Assembly: GCA_963665765.1 (NCBI GenBank)
Contig: OY762464.1
Span: 124,001 to 188,000, forward strand
Source of the DNA: Bin76 sp963665765
Lineage (GTDB): Bacteria; Actinomycetota; Acidimicrobiia; Spongiisociales; ZC4RG35
DNA: 64,000 bases
Direction of reading: 5' to 3'
Shown piece after piece: positions 18,711 to 29,727 of the stretch. The notes beneath the pieces are model-generated. The model was not told the origin of the DNA. It saw only the letters and a list, made by a program, of their open reading frames with translations, and searched no databases. Both the position numbers and the translations under genes were made by a program. Every line of letters begins with the position of its first letter. The first letter of the stretch is position 1.

Positions 18711-19587
18711 AATTCAGAGCTTCGCCCGAGGGCTAACACCTCCTCTTAACCTTCCGGCACCGGGCAGGCGTCACAGCGTATACGTCGTCTTACGACTTAG
18801 CACGCTGCTGTGCTTTTAGTAAGCAGTCGTTTGGGCCTGGTCACTGCGGCCCCCTCAAGCTTCGGAGGCGAACTCCTACACTTTACCGGGGCGCTCCTTC
18901 TCCCGAAGTTACGGAGCTAATTTGCCGAATTCCTTAACCAGGGTTAACTCGCTCGCCTTGGTATTCTCTACCTGTCCACCTGTGTCGGTTTGGGGTACGG
19001 GCACCCTGTGAACTCACTAGAGGTTTTTCTCGGTGGCATGGGCGTTCAGCGGCTTCTCCTGAGTCGGATCGGCGTCACGCCTCGGGCTTTTTAGCGGCCC
19101 GGATTTACCTGGGCCACACCCTACACGTTTACCCCGGGACAACCAACGCCCGGGTCCGCTTACCCTTCCACGTCACCCCATCGCTGACCTCCGCCGGTCT
19201 GGGTCGACCCCATCCGAAGATGAGGTCTTAGCAAGACCGACCTTGGTCGGACGCGCACAGAGCGGTACGGGAATATCAACCCGTTATCCATCGACTACGC
19301 CTTGCGGCCTCGCCTTAGGTCCCGACTAACCCTGGGCGGACGAACCTTCCCCAGGAAACCTTGGACATTCGGCGGAAGAGATTCTCACTCTTCTTTCGCT
19401 ACTCATACCGGCATTCTCACTCGTGCCGTCTCCACGCCTCCTCACGGCGACGCTTCACCGTCGGCACGACGCTCCCCTACCGATCCCGCCCAAACGGACG
19501 GAATCTCGCAGCTTCGGTGCTGAGCTTTAGCCCCGTTACATTTTCCGCGCAGAGCCACTCGACCAGTGAGCTATTACGCATTCTTTA

Positions 19588-19622
<35 letters not shown>

Positions 19623-20189
19623 TTGTGCAACTCCACATCGTTTCCCACTTAGCTCAGACTTAGGGACCTTAGCTGGCGATCTGGGCTGTTTCCCTCGCGT
19701 CCACGAAGCTCATCCCACGTAGACTGACTGCCACGCTCTCACGCAATGAGATTCGGAGTTTGACTGAAGTTGGCAGGCTTGTGGGCCCCCTAGTTCAATC
19801 AGTGCTCTACCCCCATTGCGAAACGCGTAACGCTAGCCCTAAAGCTATTTCGGGGAGAACCAGCTATCACCGGGCTTGATTGGCCTTTCACCCCTATCCA
19901 CAGGTCATCCCCCAAGTTTTCAACCTTGGTGGGTTCGGGCCTCCACGAAGTCTTACCTTCGCTTCACCCTGCCCATGGATAGCTCGCCCGGATTCGGGTC
20001 TAGGGCATGCGACTGGATCGCCCTGTTCGGACTCGCTTTCGCTTCGGCTCCGGTACAACTACCTTAACCTTGCCACATACCGCTAACTCGCCGGCTCATT
20101 CTTCAAAAGGCAGGCGGTCAGAGTCCTTGGAGGACTCCTCCCACTGCTTGTAGGTCAACGGTTTCAGGTACTATTTCACTCCCCTCACC

Positions 20190-20237
<48 letters not shown>

Positions 20238-20751
20238 CAGGAAGTAATTAGCCTTACGAGGTGGTTCTCGTAGATTCACACGGAATATCCTCCGTGATAC
20301 TTGGGAACACCACTCAGAGGGCGACAACCTTCGCCTACGGGGCTGTTACCGTCTGCGGCCCGGCTTTCCATCCGGGTTCGGCTGATCGTCGCTTTTGTAA
20401 CTCTGTGACGGTGCCGACGCACCGTCCAGTGGGTCCCACTACCCCCCCGCAGCAACGCCGTCGGGCTTTCATACACTGCGGAGGTTTGGGCTGATCCCGT
20501 TTCGCTCGCCGCTACTAGGGGATTCGCTATTGCTTTCTCTTCCTCGGAGTACTTAGATGTTTCAGTTCCGCCGGTTCCCTCTACCGGTCCTATGTGTTCA
20601 GACCGGAGTGGCTGGGCATGACCCCAGCCGGGTTTCCCCATTCGGACATCCCCGGGTCGAAGCTTGCTTGACAGCTCGCCGGGGCTTTTCGCAGCCTGCC
20701 ACGTCCTTCGTCGGCTCCTGGCGCCAAGGCATCCACCGTTGACCCTTGGTA

Positions 20752-20768
20752 GCTTGGACAGAGAATCC
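20752..20768 (-). repeat. 23S rRNA processing stem, 5' arm
   Basis: On the minus strand GGATTCTCTGTCCAAGC, pairing with 17067-17083 over all 17 positions. It overlaps the predicted first bases of mature 23S. Confidence 0.85.
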
Positions 20769-20920
20769 AAGACAATTTACTTGTTATGAAACTTTCAAGG
20801 TGCCAGTGAAGGGAACCAACTACCCGAAGGCAGCGGACTCCTTCACGACTGAATAGTGCGCCCGAGCCGCTTGCGCGGCCCGAGTAACCGGTGATCAAGT
20901 GAGAGCAATTATGCTCCTTA
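20769..20920 (-). other. 16S-23S internal transcribed spacer without tRNA
   Basis: A short spacer of about 150 nt. I find no tRNA-like cloverleaf in it. It carries GGCGCACTATTCAGT (minus strand, 20848-20862), which pairs over 15 nt, with one G-U, with the leader element at 22607-22621 to form the 16S processing stem. Confidence 0.8.
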
Positions 20921-22436
<1,516 letters not shown>

Positions 22437-22697
22437 ACACTTTTGAGAGCGGTTTGCACCGCTCGGTTGGTGTCAATAGTTTGAGTTCGCATCCTTTTAA
22501 TAGGGTCCCGAGCCACCTCAAAGATGGCTCGAGCTCTGGATGCCACCGACCCCGCAACCCCGGGGCGTGAGCCCCGGAAAGAGTGGATCGGCGCATACCG
22601 GCTTTTGGCACACTATTCAGTTGTCAAGAAGCCCGCGGGCTCGCCCGACACTTGCCGGGCCTCCACATGGTATACAACCCCGGAGACAAACTCCAAA
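22437..22697 (-). promoter_or_regulatory. rRNA operon leader and likely promoter
   Basis: The gap between the tyrS stop and 16S holds no gene. On the minus strand a possible promoter is TTGGAG (22691-22696), a 16-bp spacer and TATACC (22669-22674), starting right after tyrS; this is a modest match. ACTGAATAGTGTGCC (22607-22621) is the 5' arm of the 16S processing stem whose 3' arm is in the spacer at 20848-20862. The stem is well supported; the promoter is not. Confidence 0.6.
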
Positions 22698-23888
22698 TCA
22701 GTTGCGGAAGAACACCGATCTGCGCTTGCCGACCATCAAAACTTTGTTAGCCAACAATTCTCGCGCTATCTCGTATCCCCGGATCTGCCGGCCGTCCACT
22801 CTCACCGCCCCGGCATCGATCAGCCGACGGGCCTGGCTGGCGGAGGGGGCCAACTTTGCCGTGCGAAGCAGCCCCGGCAGATACACCGGATCGTTGCCCG
22901 GCAGAGTGAAAGGAGGAGCATCTTGGGGGATCTCGCGGTGCTTGAATCGACGATCAAAGCCGGCCTCGGCGTCCTGTGCCTGCTGCTGTCCCCAGTAGAG
23001 AGCCACAATTCGTTTGGCCAGCAACCGCTTGGCCTGCCCGGGATGAAAGCTTCCATCCGCGATCTTCCTCGTCAGCTCGTCTGCCTCGGCGGCCGGCACA
23101 TCCGCCGCCAGTCGGAACCATTCACCAAGCAGATGATCGGGGATGGACATGGTTTTTCCGAACATCTCGGAAGCCGGTTCGTTCACTCCTATGTAATTGC
23201 CCAACGACTGGGACATCTTGTGACGGCCGTCGGTGCCGGTGAGCAACGGCATGGTCAGCGCAACCTGGGGATTCTGGCCATAGCGGGTCTGGATGATTCG
23301 ACCCATCATCAGATTCCACAATTGATCGGACCCGCCCAATTCCACATCGGACTCGACCGCCACCGAGTCGTATCCCTGCAGCAGTGGATACAGGAATTCC
23401 ATCACGGAAATGGGCGTTCCGTCCGCATAGCGGTTGGCGAAATCGGAGCGTTCCAGCATCTGGGCCACGGTCACCGTGGAGGCGAGTTCCAGGATTTCGG
23501 TCATGTCCAGGGATTCAAGCCACTCCGAGTTCCGGCGAATCTCCAATGGTTCGGGAAGCAGCACCCGGCGGAACTGGTCCAAGAGAGGCTCGGCGTAGGT
23601 CTTAACCTGCTCGGCCGTCAGGCGTTTGCGGGTTTCGTTCTTCCCGCTCGGATCCCCCACTCGGGCAGTGAAGTCCCCCACGATCAGCACCGCGGTGTGT
23701 CCCAGTTCCTGGAAGTGGCGCAGCTTGCGCAATACCACCGCCCAGCCGAGGGTGACCATTGCAGCGGTGGGATCAAGGCCCAATTTCACTCGCAGCGGAC
23801 GGCCACTTTCGAGCAACTCGTCAAGGCCACCCGGCGGCAGGATGGTGTCGGCGCCCCTGGCGGCCAGGTTCATTTCGAGAGTTTTCAT
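22698..23888 (-). CDS. tyrS: Tyrosyl-tRNA synthetase
   Basis: A 396-aa class I synthetase that charges tRNA-Tyr. N-terminal catalytic domain with VKLGLDPTA, the GDFTARVGDPSG segment and the tyrosine-site residues (GYDSVAVESDVELGGSDQ). A C-terminal S4 RNA-binding domain lies at about 335-396 (ASQARRLIDAGAVRVDG). Two catalytic signatures are unusual: the HIGH position reads VTLGW (45-49) and KMSKS reads KMSQS (224-228). An AGAGG ribosome site precedes the ATG. The gene is directly upstream of the rRNA operon on the same strand. Confidence 0.93.
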   Translation of the reverse strand: MKTLEMNLAARGADTILPPGGLDELLESGRPLRVKLGLDPTAAMVTLGWAVVLRKLRHFQELGHTAVLIVGDFTARVGDPSGKNETRKRLTAEQVKTYAEPLLDQFRRVLLPEPLEIRRNSEWLESLDMTEILELASTVTVAQMLERSDFANRYADGTPISVMEFLYPLLQGYDSVAVESDVELGGSDQLWNLMMGRIIQTRYGQNPQVALTMPLLTGTDGRHKMSQSLGNYIGVNEPASEMFGKTMSIPDHLLGEWFRLAADVPAAEADELTRKIADGSFHPGQAKRLLAKRIVALYWGQQQAQDAEAGFDRRFKHREIPQDAPPFTLPGNDPVYLPGLLRTAKLAPSASQARRLIDAGAVRVDGRQIRGYEIARELLANKVLMVGKRRSVFFRN

Positions 23889-24052
23889 GGTTGCCTCTGG
23901 AATCTAACCGGAAGAAGGCAATGGCCCTAACGCAGGTCAAACAAGGTGGCCGGCTGCAAGGTTCACCCCGGTCGCGATTTACAGATCTGTATCCGCAAGG
24001 TTTTCCAGAAACCAACCCCCCTGATCTACTCCAATGGGTAAGATGCCTGTGC

Positions 24053-24409
24053 ATGGGGACTTTCAGTTGGCCCGTCCGAATCTCTGATATGATCGGCGGG
24101 CCGTCCAGGGATCTAGATGCCACCGTCGACACCGGCGCCGCCTATACCACCTTGCCTGGCTGGTTGTTAAGGGAGTTGGGGATCGCACCGGTAGGACAGC
24201 GTCGATTTCTGCTGGCCGATGGGCGTCGGGTCGACATGGACTACGGACAGGCCTGGGTAGCCATCAATGGCGAGAGGGTGGTCACGATTGTGGTATTCGG
24301 CGAGGAGGACTCTCCTCCCCTGTTGGGTGCCTACACCTTGGAAGGCCTGGGCCTGGCGGTGGACCCTGTCGAACAACGGTTGGTTCCCACGCACCTCATC
24401 ATGTACTGA
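24053..24409 (+). CDS. Retropepsin-like aspartic protease (clan AA)
   Basis: A 118-aa single-domain protein from the ATG at 24053; the frame is open further upstream but that part overlaps tyrS antisense. The catalytic motif DTGA is visible in LDATVDTGAAYTTLP (Asp about residue 26), and the flap and second hydrophobic strand LLGAYTLEGLGLAVDP fit the stand-alone bacterial clan AA family. Members need a dimer to build the active site. Role unknown; no partner gene is apparent. Little ribosome-site signal (GGGTAAG 12 nt upstream). Confidence 0.75.
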   Translation: MGTFSWPVRISDMIGGPSRDLDATVDTGAAYTTLPGWLLRELGIAPVGQRRFLLADGRRVDMDYGQAWVAINGERVVTIVVFGEEDSPPLLGAYTLEGLGLAVDPVEQRLVPTHLIMY

Positions 24410-24621
24410 TCGAACCCCACTCCCGCTTGAGCAACGAGATACACGAGCGGGACATCCGGTGACAGGTGAAGGCTGATCACCACGGGGAAATCGTGGCCAT
24501 TGACACGGAAAGCGGGGATTTTGCCGTTGCCCGGAATGTCACGACCGTCGCTAGCGAATCGCAGTTATCAACTGATCCGCCCCACGCCTCGATCCGATCT
24601 GATCTCGATCCCCCAGCTGTC

Positions 24622-24635
24622 ATAATGTACATTAT
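24622..24635. promoter_or_regulatory. Perfect 14-bp palindrome, candidate operator
   Basis: ATAATGTACATTAT is fully self-complementary and lies in an AT-rich stretch of about 100 bp, 79 bp upstream of the ATPase ATG at 24714. The rest of the 304-bp gap (24410-24713) shows only a weak 6-bp inverted repeat after the protease gene. Confidence 0.5.
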
Positions 24636-24713
24636 TAACATCTCAATCTGTATAACCATTTATTGCTATTCTGTATATCAATTCGGTGCCGACGAGGCGC
24701 GGGGGCTGAAGAT

Positions 24714-26012
24714 ATGGTTGCCGGAGAGGCCGCCCACCCTGGTAGGGATAATTTAAGACCCGAAGGCTACCTGCCCAGAGTGGTAGACAACGAGATGCGC
24801 CGCGGGCTGGGCGCGGCGGGCTGGGTGGTGATCGAGGGGCCCAGAGCCTGCGGGAAGACTTGGACGGGTCTTCGGTTTGCGCGAAGCGCGGTGCGGCTCG
24901 ACATCCAGCCCGAGGCCCGCATTATCGGAGATATAGAGCCGACCGCTCTCCTGGGAGGCCTGTCGCCTCGCCTGATCGACGAGTGGCAGATTTTGCCGGC
25001 TGTGTGGAATCACATTCGCCACGCGTGTGACGCCACGCCCGAACGAGGCCTCTTCATCCTGGCCGGCTCGGCGCAACCCACCGACGATGTCGCCCGTCAC
25101 ACCGGCGCCGGCCGGGTTCGCCGTATTCGGATGCGCCCTATGTCGCTGTTCGAGTGGGGCAACTCCACGGATGAAGTCTCGGTGGCCGGTTTACTCCAAG
25201 GTGATGAATGCAGCACGGAGCGGAGTGAGGCGAATCTGAAAGATGTGGCGGAGATGATCTGCCGAGGAGGGTGGCCCGGGATGAGGGATTTGCCGATAGG
25301 GGAAATCCAGCAGAACCTGCGCGACTATCTCGGAGAGATTGCTCGCACCGACGTCCGCCTGCTTGATGGGACTCCGTCCTATCGTCCGGGAGGAGTGGAG
25401 AAACTCCTCCTGTCGTTGGCGCGCAACACGGCCACCGAGGCGAACATCTCGACCCTGGCAGCCGATGTCAAGCCCGCGCCAATGCACCGCCACAGCGTCC
25501 GCGGCTATCTGCGGGCACTGCGTCGCCTGTTCGTGCTGGAGGAACAGCCGGCTTGGTCGGTGCGTCTGCGCTCCAGAGCGGTGCTCCGCAAATCACCGAA
25601 GCTCCATCTGGTGGATCCCTCTCTGGCCACCGCGGCGCTCGCGGCAGACCCGGGCCGATTAATGTCTGACCCTCCAACGCTCGGGCATTTATTTGAATCC
25701 CTGGTGGTACGCGACCTCCGGGTGCTTTCCCAGCCGCTGGCGGGACGAGTCATGCATCTGCGGGATGCCTCCGGCCAAGAGGCCGATGCGGTGGTCGAGT
25801 GCCCTGACGGACGCCGGATTGTCGCGGAGATCAAGCTCGGCGGCGCCGATGCCATCGAGGCGGCGGCTCGTTCGTTGCTTCGTCTCGCCCGCCACCTGCC
25901 GGATAGCCCCGCGGGTCACCGGCCTACGCTCGTAGTTATCACAGCTACCGGCTATGGCTATACCCGTCGCGATGGCGTGCGAGTGGCGCCCGTTACCGCA
26001 CTAGGGCCCTGA
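24714..26012 (+). CDS. AAA-type ATPase with C-terminal DUF4143-like domain
   Basis: A 432-aa protein from the ATG at 24714 (an in-frame ATG at 24663 lies in the AT-rich promoter-like stretch). P-loop GPRACGKT is at 42-49, Walker B is RLIDEWQ, and a sensor segment FILAGSAQPT follows. The C-terminal half has the winged-helix and nuclease-like DUF4143 pattern (LGHLFESLVVRDLRVLS ... EADAVVECPDGRRIVAEIK, with a D-x(n)-ExK motif). Such proteins are common accessory genes of unknown function, sometimes thought to be nucleases. It is flanked by unrelated housekeeping genes, suggesting acquisition. Confidence 0.85.
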   Translation: MVAGEAAHPGRDNLRPEGYLPRVVDNEMRRGLGAAGWVVIEGPRACGKTWTGLRFARSAVRLDIQPEARIIGDIEPTALLGGLSPRLIDEWQILPAVWNHIRHACDATPERGLFILAGSAQPTDDVARHTGAGRVRRIRMRPMSLFEWGNSTDEVSVAGLLQGDECSTERSEANLKDVAEMICRGGWPGMRDLPIGEIQQNLRDYLGEIARTDVRLLDGTPSYRPGGVEKLLLSLARNTATEANISTLAADVKPAPMHRHSVRGYLRALRRLFVLEEQPAWSVRLRSRAVLRKSPKLHLVDPSLATAALAADPGRLMSDPPTLGHLFESLVVRDLRVLSQPLAGRVMHLRDASGQEADAVVECPDGRRIVAEIKLGGADAIEAAARSLLRLARHLPDSPAGHRPTLVVITATGYGYTRRDGVRVAPVTALGP

Positions 26013-26131
26013 GGCATGTGGATAGGACCGGGAGCACAAGCCAGGGTGATGATCTGGGGATTCCAAATTTCCTGCCCGGCTTTCCCAAGGGTTGTTACGA
26101 GGACAACGATCCTTGCGTTAACCTTGTGACC

Positions 26132-27748
26132 ATGCCGCACATGATGGATGACTTCCCACTACTTTTATCCACCCTCTATGACCGGGCCGTGAGGCTATTC
26201 CCCGATCAGGAGATAGTCTCGATCGAGTCTGATCGCTCGCTGATCAGGACTTCGTACGCAGTAACCGATGATCGGGTTCGGCGGCTGGCCACCGCCCTCG
26301 ATCAAAAGCTCGGAGTGTCCCAGGGTCAGGTCGTCGGCACTTTCGCTTGGAACAATCAACGTCACCATGAGCTTTATTGGGCCACCGCCAACACCGGACG
26401 GATCTGTCACACACTAAACATCCGCCTGTACGCCGATCAGCTCGTGTACATCATCAACCACGGGGAAGATCAGGTGATATTTGTCGATCCCGACCTCACC
26501 GGGCTGCTTCAGCCGATTGTCTCCCGGCTGAAGACCGTCAAGGCCTACGTGGTGATGGGAAAGGATGCCTCCGACTCCGGCCTTCCCAACGCCATCGCCT
26601 ACGAGGACCTGATCGCAGACACCGAGCCGCGCGCCGCCTGGCCGGAACTGTCGGAACGCTCCCCACACATGTTCTGCTACACCTCGGGCACCACCGGAGA
26701 CCCCAAGGGGGTGGCCTACACCCAACGGTCCACCTATATGCACGTCATCTCCAACCTGGCCACGGTGCACATTGGACCCGGGGACAACGTCATGCCGATC
26801 GTGCCGATGTTTCACGCCTCCGCCTGGGGATACCCTTTCATGGCCACCACCCAGGGCGCCAAACTCACTTATCCCGGACCCGACCTGAGCGCCGAGGGGT
26901 TGATTCCCCTGATCGAATCGGAGCAGGTCACCTTCTCCGCCGGAGTGCCCACGGTGATGCTGGGGATGAAACAGTTCCTGGAAGACCATCCCCATGCGGA
27001 CATCTCTTCGCTGCGAGCCTTTCTGTGCGGTGGATCGGCGGTTCCCCGCTCTCTTATCGAGTGGTTTCACAAGGCCCAAGGGGTGCGGGTCATCCAAGGT
27101 TGGGGTATGACCGAAACCAATCCGGTGGCCAGCGTGGCCCTGCTCAAGCCCCACATGATGGAATGGGACTTCGAACGCCAACTCGATGTGCTGGAGACGG
27201 CCGGGTTGCCCACCGCCGGTCTGCAGGTCAAGATCGTGGACGACGACGGCGCCCGACTCCCCGAGGATGGGAAAGCGTTCGGCGAACTGCTGATCCGGGG
27301 CCCGTGGGTGACGGCCGAGTACTACAACGATCCCCGCACCCCCCAATCCTTCCAGGACGGGTGGCTCCGCACCGGGGATGTGTGCAAGATCACCCCCGAG
27401 GGGTATGTTCGTATCACCGACCGAGCCAAGGACCTGATCAAATCAGGCGGCGAATGGATCTCCTCGGTGGATCTGGAAAATCGCCTGATGGCCCATCCCG
27501 ACGTCGCCGAAGCGGCGGTGGTGGGCGCCCGACATGACAAGTGGCAGGAGCGCCCATTGGCGCTGGTGGTGGCCAGGGAAGGTTCGGAGACCACCGAAGA
27601 GGAACTGCTGGAGTTCCTTCGGCCCCAGGTGATCAGCTGGTGGTTGCCCGATCGGGTGATCTTTATCGAAGCGATTCCCAAGACCGGCACCGGCAAATTC
27701 GACAAGAAGGTGCTGCGAGACAGCCACTGGGATGTCCTTTCGGGGTGA
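26132..27748 (+). CDS. Acyl-CoA synthetase (AMP-forming, fatty-acid type)
   Basis: A 538-aa member of the ANL superfamily that activates a carboxylic acid to acyl-AMP and then acyl-CoA. Landmarks are the P-loop YTSGTTGDPKGVAYT, A5 GWGMTETNPVAS, A7/A8 RTGDVCKI and DRAKDLIKSGGEWISS, and the A10 lysine in PKTGTGKFDKK. I place the start at ATG 26132 (GTG 26126 is possible); an in-frame ATG at 26018 would add 38 residues unlike the family. Length fits medium/long-chain ligases. The chain length used cannot be told from sequence. Confidence 0.92.
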   Translation: MPHMMDDFPLLLSTLYDRAVRLFPDQEIVSIESDRSLIRTSYAVTDDRVRRLATALDQKLGVSQGQVVGTFAWNNQRHHELYWATANTGRICHTLNIRLYADQLVYIINHGEDQVIFVDPDLTGLLQPIVSRLKTVKAYVVMGKDASDSGLPNAIAYEDLIADTEPRAAWPELSERSPHMFCYTSGTTGDPKGVAYTQRSTYMHVISNLATVHIGPGDNVMPIVPMFHASAWGYPFMATTQGAKLTYPGPDLSAEGLIPLIESEQVTFSAGVPTVMLGMKQFLEDHPHADISSLRAFLCGGSAVPRSLIEWFHKAQGVRVIQGWGMTETNPVASVALLKPHMMEWDFERQLDVLETAGLPTAGLQVKIVDDDGARLPEDGKAFGELLIRGPWVTAEYYNDPRTPQSFQDGWLRTGDVCKITPEGYVRITDRAKDLIKSGGEWISSVDLENRLMAHPDVAEAAVVGARHDKWQERPLALVVAREGSETTEEELLEFLRPQVISWWLPDRVIFIEAIPKTGTGKFDKKVLRDSHWDVLSG

Positions 27749-27754
27749 AGTCCA

Positions 27755-28132
27755 GTGTCTACCCTGGTGCAGCTCCACATCTCGCTCGGTTGGTGGATCG
27801 CAGGCGTCACCGGACTGGTGGGCCTGTGGGGCACGGCCTTGGCAATCATGCGAAGATCGCCCGGTCCCACCTTCAACCGGGCGGTGGGGGTGGTGATCGC
27901 AGCCATGACCGGGCAAGTGATTCTGGGCTTGGCGGCCTTGAACCTGACCGCCACCCGGGCGCCGGGAAGCCAGCACATCTTCTATGGGGTGCTGGTGCTG
28001 TTCACCTTCGCCTTTGCCTACATCTATCGGACGGTCTTCCGCCGGAGGCCGGCCTTGTATATGGGCCTGTTGCTGCTGTTCGTGATGGGATTGGGAATCC
28101 GGGGAATCTCCACCTTCGGAGGGTCGTTCTGA
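27755..28132 (+). CDS. Small integral membrane protein
   Basis: A 125-aa protein from a GTG start 6 bp after the acyl-CoA synthetase. It has four hydrophobic segments (about 8-27, 41-61, 73-91 and 101-117), with positive residues (RR, RRR) between them. I recognise no family with confidence; there is a distant resemblance to small heme/electron-transport membrane proteins. It probably belongs to the same transcript as its neighbours. Confidence 0.7.
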   Translation: MSTLVQLHISLGWWIAGVTGLVGLWGTALAIMRRSPGPTFNRAVGVVIAAMTGQVILGLAALNLTATRAPGSQHIFYGVLVLFTFAFAYIYRTVFRRRPALYMGLLLLFVMGLGIRGISTFGGSF

Positions 28133-28150
28133 GATGCCGGTGATCTGACC

Positions 28151-28966
28151 ATGCTGGAAGGCAAGCGACTGCTGATCACCGGGGTGCTCACCTCCAACTC
28201 CATCGCCTGGCACGTGGCGCGGATCGCCCAGGAACAGGGCGCCGAAATCGTCTGCACCGGTTTTGGGAGGGGAATGAGAATCACCCGGCGTTCGATCAGA
28301 CGCCTCCCCCGGCCTTGTCCGGTCTACGAACTCGATATCAACCAAGCTTCGCACCTCGAAGCCCTCCGTGACGAGTTGGATACCCGGTGGGGAGCTTTGG
28401 ACGGCGCGCTCCACGCCATTGCTTTCGCTCCCGCCGATTCTCTGGGAGGCAACTTTCTGACCGCCCCCGCCGAAAGCGCCAACATCGCCTTTCAGACCTC
28501 CGCCTTCTCCTACAAGGCCCTGGCCGTGGGGCTGCTGCCTCTCTTCCAGGCAGCCGGAGGAGGGTCGTTGGTCACCCTCGACTTCGACAATTCCCAAGCT
28601 TGGCCGTCCTACGACTGGATGGGAGTGGCGAAGGCCGCCCTGGAGGCCGTCACCAGATACCTGGCGCGGGACCTCGGCCCCTATCGAGTGCGGGTCAACG
28701 CCGTGTCGGCCGGACCCCTTGGCACGGTGGCGGCCAAGTCGATCCCCGGGTTCTCATTGTTCCAAAAGGTGTGGAACGACCGCGCTCCCCTCTGGTGGGA
28801 CAGCGGAAATCCCGACCCGGTGGCCCGGATGGTGTGCCTGCTCTTTTCGGACTGGACCCCCCTGACCACCGGTGAGATCATCCATGTAGATGGAGGATTC
28901 CATGCCGTGGCGGTGGGCCTCGAAAAACCCGCCGCAGACCCGGGGACGGTCGAGGACTCCGAGTGA
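28151..28966 (+). CDS. fabI: Enoyl-ACP reductase, FabI/InhA type
   Basis: A 271-aa short-chain dehydrogenase-fold enzyme catalysing the NADH-dependent last step of fatty-acid elongation. The nucleotide site reads GVLTSNSIAWHVA, as in FabI/InhA. The catalytic pair is Tyr154 and Lys161 within YDWMGVAK, preceded by the LDFDNSQAWPS segment that closely tracks InhA. The substrate loop and C-terminal TTGEIIHVDGGFHA are complete. The GTGA overlap with the following hydrolase couples them. Its position beside an acyl-CoA synthetase supports a lipid role for this end of the cluster. Confidence 0.93.
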   Translation: MLEGKRLLITGVLTSNSIAWHVARIAQEQGAEIVCTGFGRGMRITRRSIRRLPRPCPVYELDINQASHLEALRDELDTRWGALDGALHAIAFAPADSLGGNFLTAPAESANIAFQTSAFSYKALAVGLLPLFQAAGGGSLVTLDFDNSQAWPSYDWMGVAKAALEAVTRYLARDLGPYRVRVNAVSAGPLGTVAAKSIPGFSLFQKVWNDRAPLWWDSGNPDPVARMVCLLFSDWTPLTTGEIIHVDGGFHAVAVGLEKPAADPGTVEDSE

Positions 28967-29727
28967 GAGCGGCACCGCTGCGGGCGGTGGCCGACGGCGC
29001 CCTTTTGGCTCGCTTTTTCGGAGACCGACAGCCTGACATCCTGGCCCTTCATGGTTGGGGAAGAGACGGATCCGATTTTGCGGCGGTGCTGGACGGCCTG
29101 CCGGCGATCGCTCCCGACCTGCCGGGATTTGGATATTCCCCCCCGCCGAAAGGAATCTGGGGCGCGGAGGATTATGCCCGACGCCTCGCCCCGGTGATGT
29201 CGGAACTGCGCACCCCGGCGCTGGTGGTCGGTCACTCTTTCGGAGGGCGGGTGGCGGTCTGCCTGGCCGCTCAACGCCCTGATCTGGTGAGAGGGCTGCT
29301 CCTGACAGGCGCCCCCCTGGTGCGGACCAACTCCCCTGCTTCGCCTCACCTGGCATATCGGCTGGTCCGATGGGGACATCGCCGGGGCCTGGTGTCAGAC
29401 TCCCGTCTGGAGGCCTTGCGACAGAGATACGGATCACGGGACTACCAGGCAGCCCGGGGAGTGATGAGAGAGGTATTGGTCAAGGTGGTGAACGAGTCCT
29501 ACGAGCAACAACTGGGAACCCTGTCGCCTCCGGTCGACCTGATCTGGGGCGCCCAAGACCGGGAGGTGCCGGTGGATCAGGCCCGGGTCGCCCTGCAACT
29601 CATGAAGGCCGGCGGCTGCCGAGTCAACCTTTCGGTCATCCCCGGCGCCGGCCATGACCTGCCCATCAGCCATCCGGATTCCCTGCGGGATCCGATCCTA
29701 CGAATGCAGGACGCCGCCGGACGATGA
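28963..29727 (+). CDS. Alpha/beta hydrolase
   Basis: A 254-aa single-domain hydrolase from a GTG overlapping the fabI stop. The oxyanion region is LHGWGRDGSDF, the nucleophile elbow is VVGHSFGGRVA (Ser about residue 91), the acid is in IWGAQDREVPV and the His in IPGAGHDLP. The fold and triad are complete; substrate is unknown. Coupled by overlap to both fabI and the Mur ligase gene, which hints at a lipid or cell-wall precursor substrate. Confidence 0.88.
   Translation: MRAAPLRAVADGALLARFFGDRQPDILALHGWGRDGSDFAAVLDGLPAIAPDLPGFGYSPPPKGIWGAEDYARRLAPVMSELRTPALVVGHSFGGRVAVCLAAQRPDLVRGLLLTGAPLVRTNSPASPHLAYRLVRWGHRRGLVSDSRLEALRQRYGSRDYQAARGVMREVLVKVVNESYEQQLGTLSPPVDLIWGAQDREVPVDQARVALQLMKAGGCRVNLSVIPGAGHDLPISHPDSLRDPILRMQDAAGR

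Noticed and set aside
20769..20920. Spacer tRNA genes between 16S and 23S
   Set aside because: No TTCGA-type T-loop with matching acceptor stem could be found; the spacer is only about 150 nt and largely processing-stem sequence.
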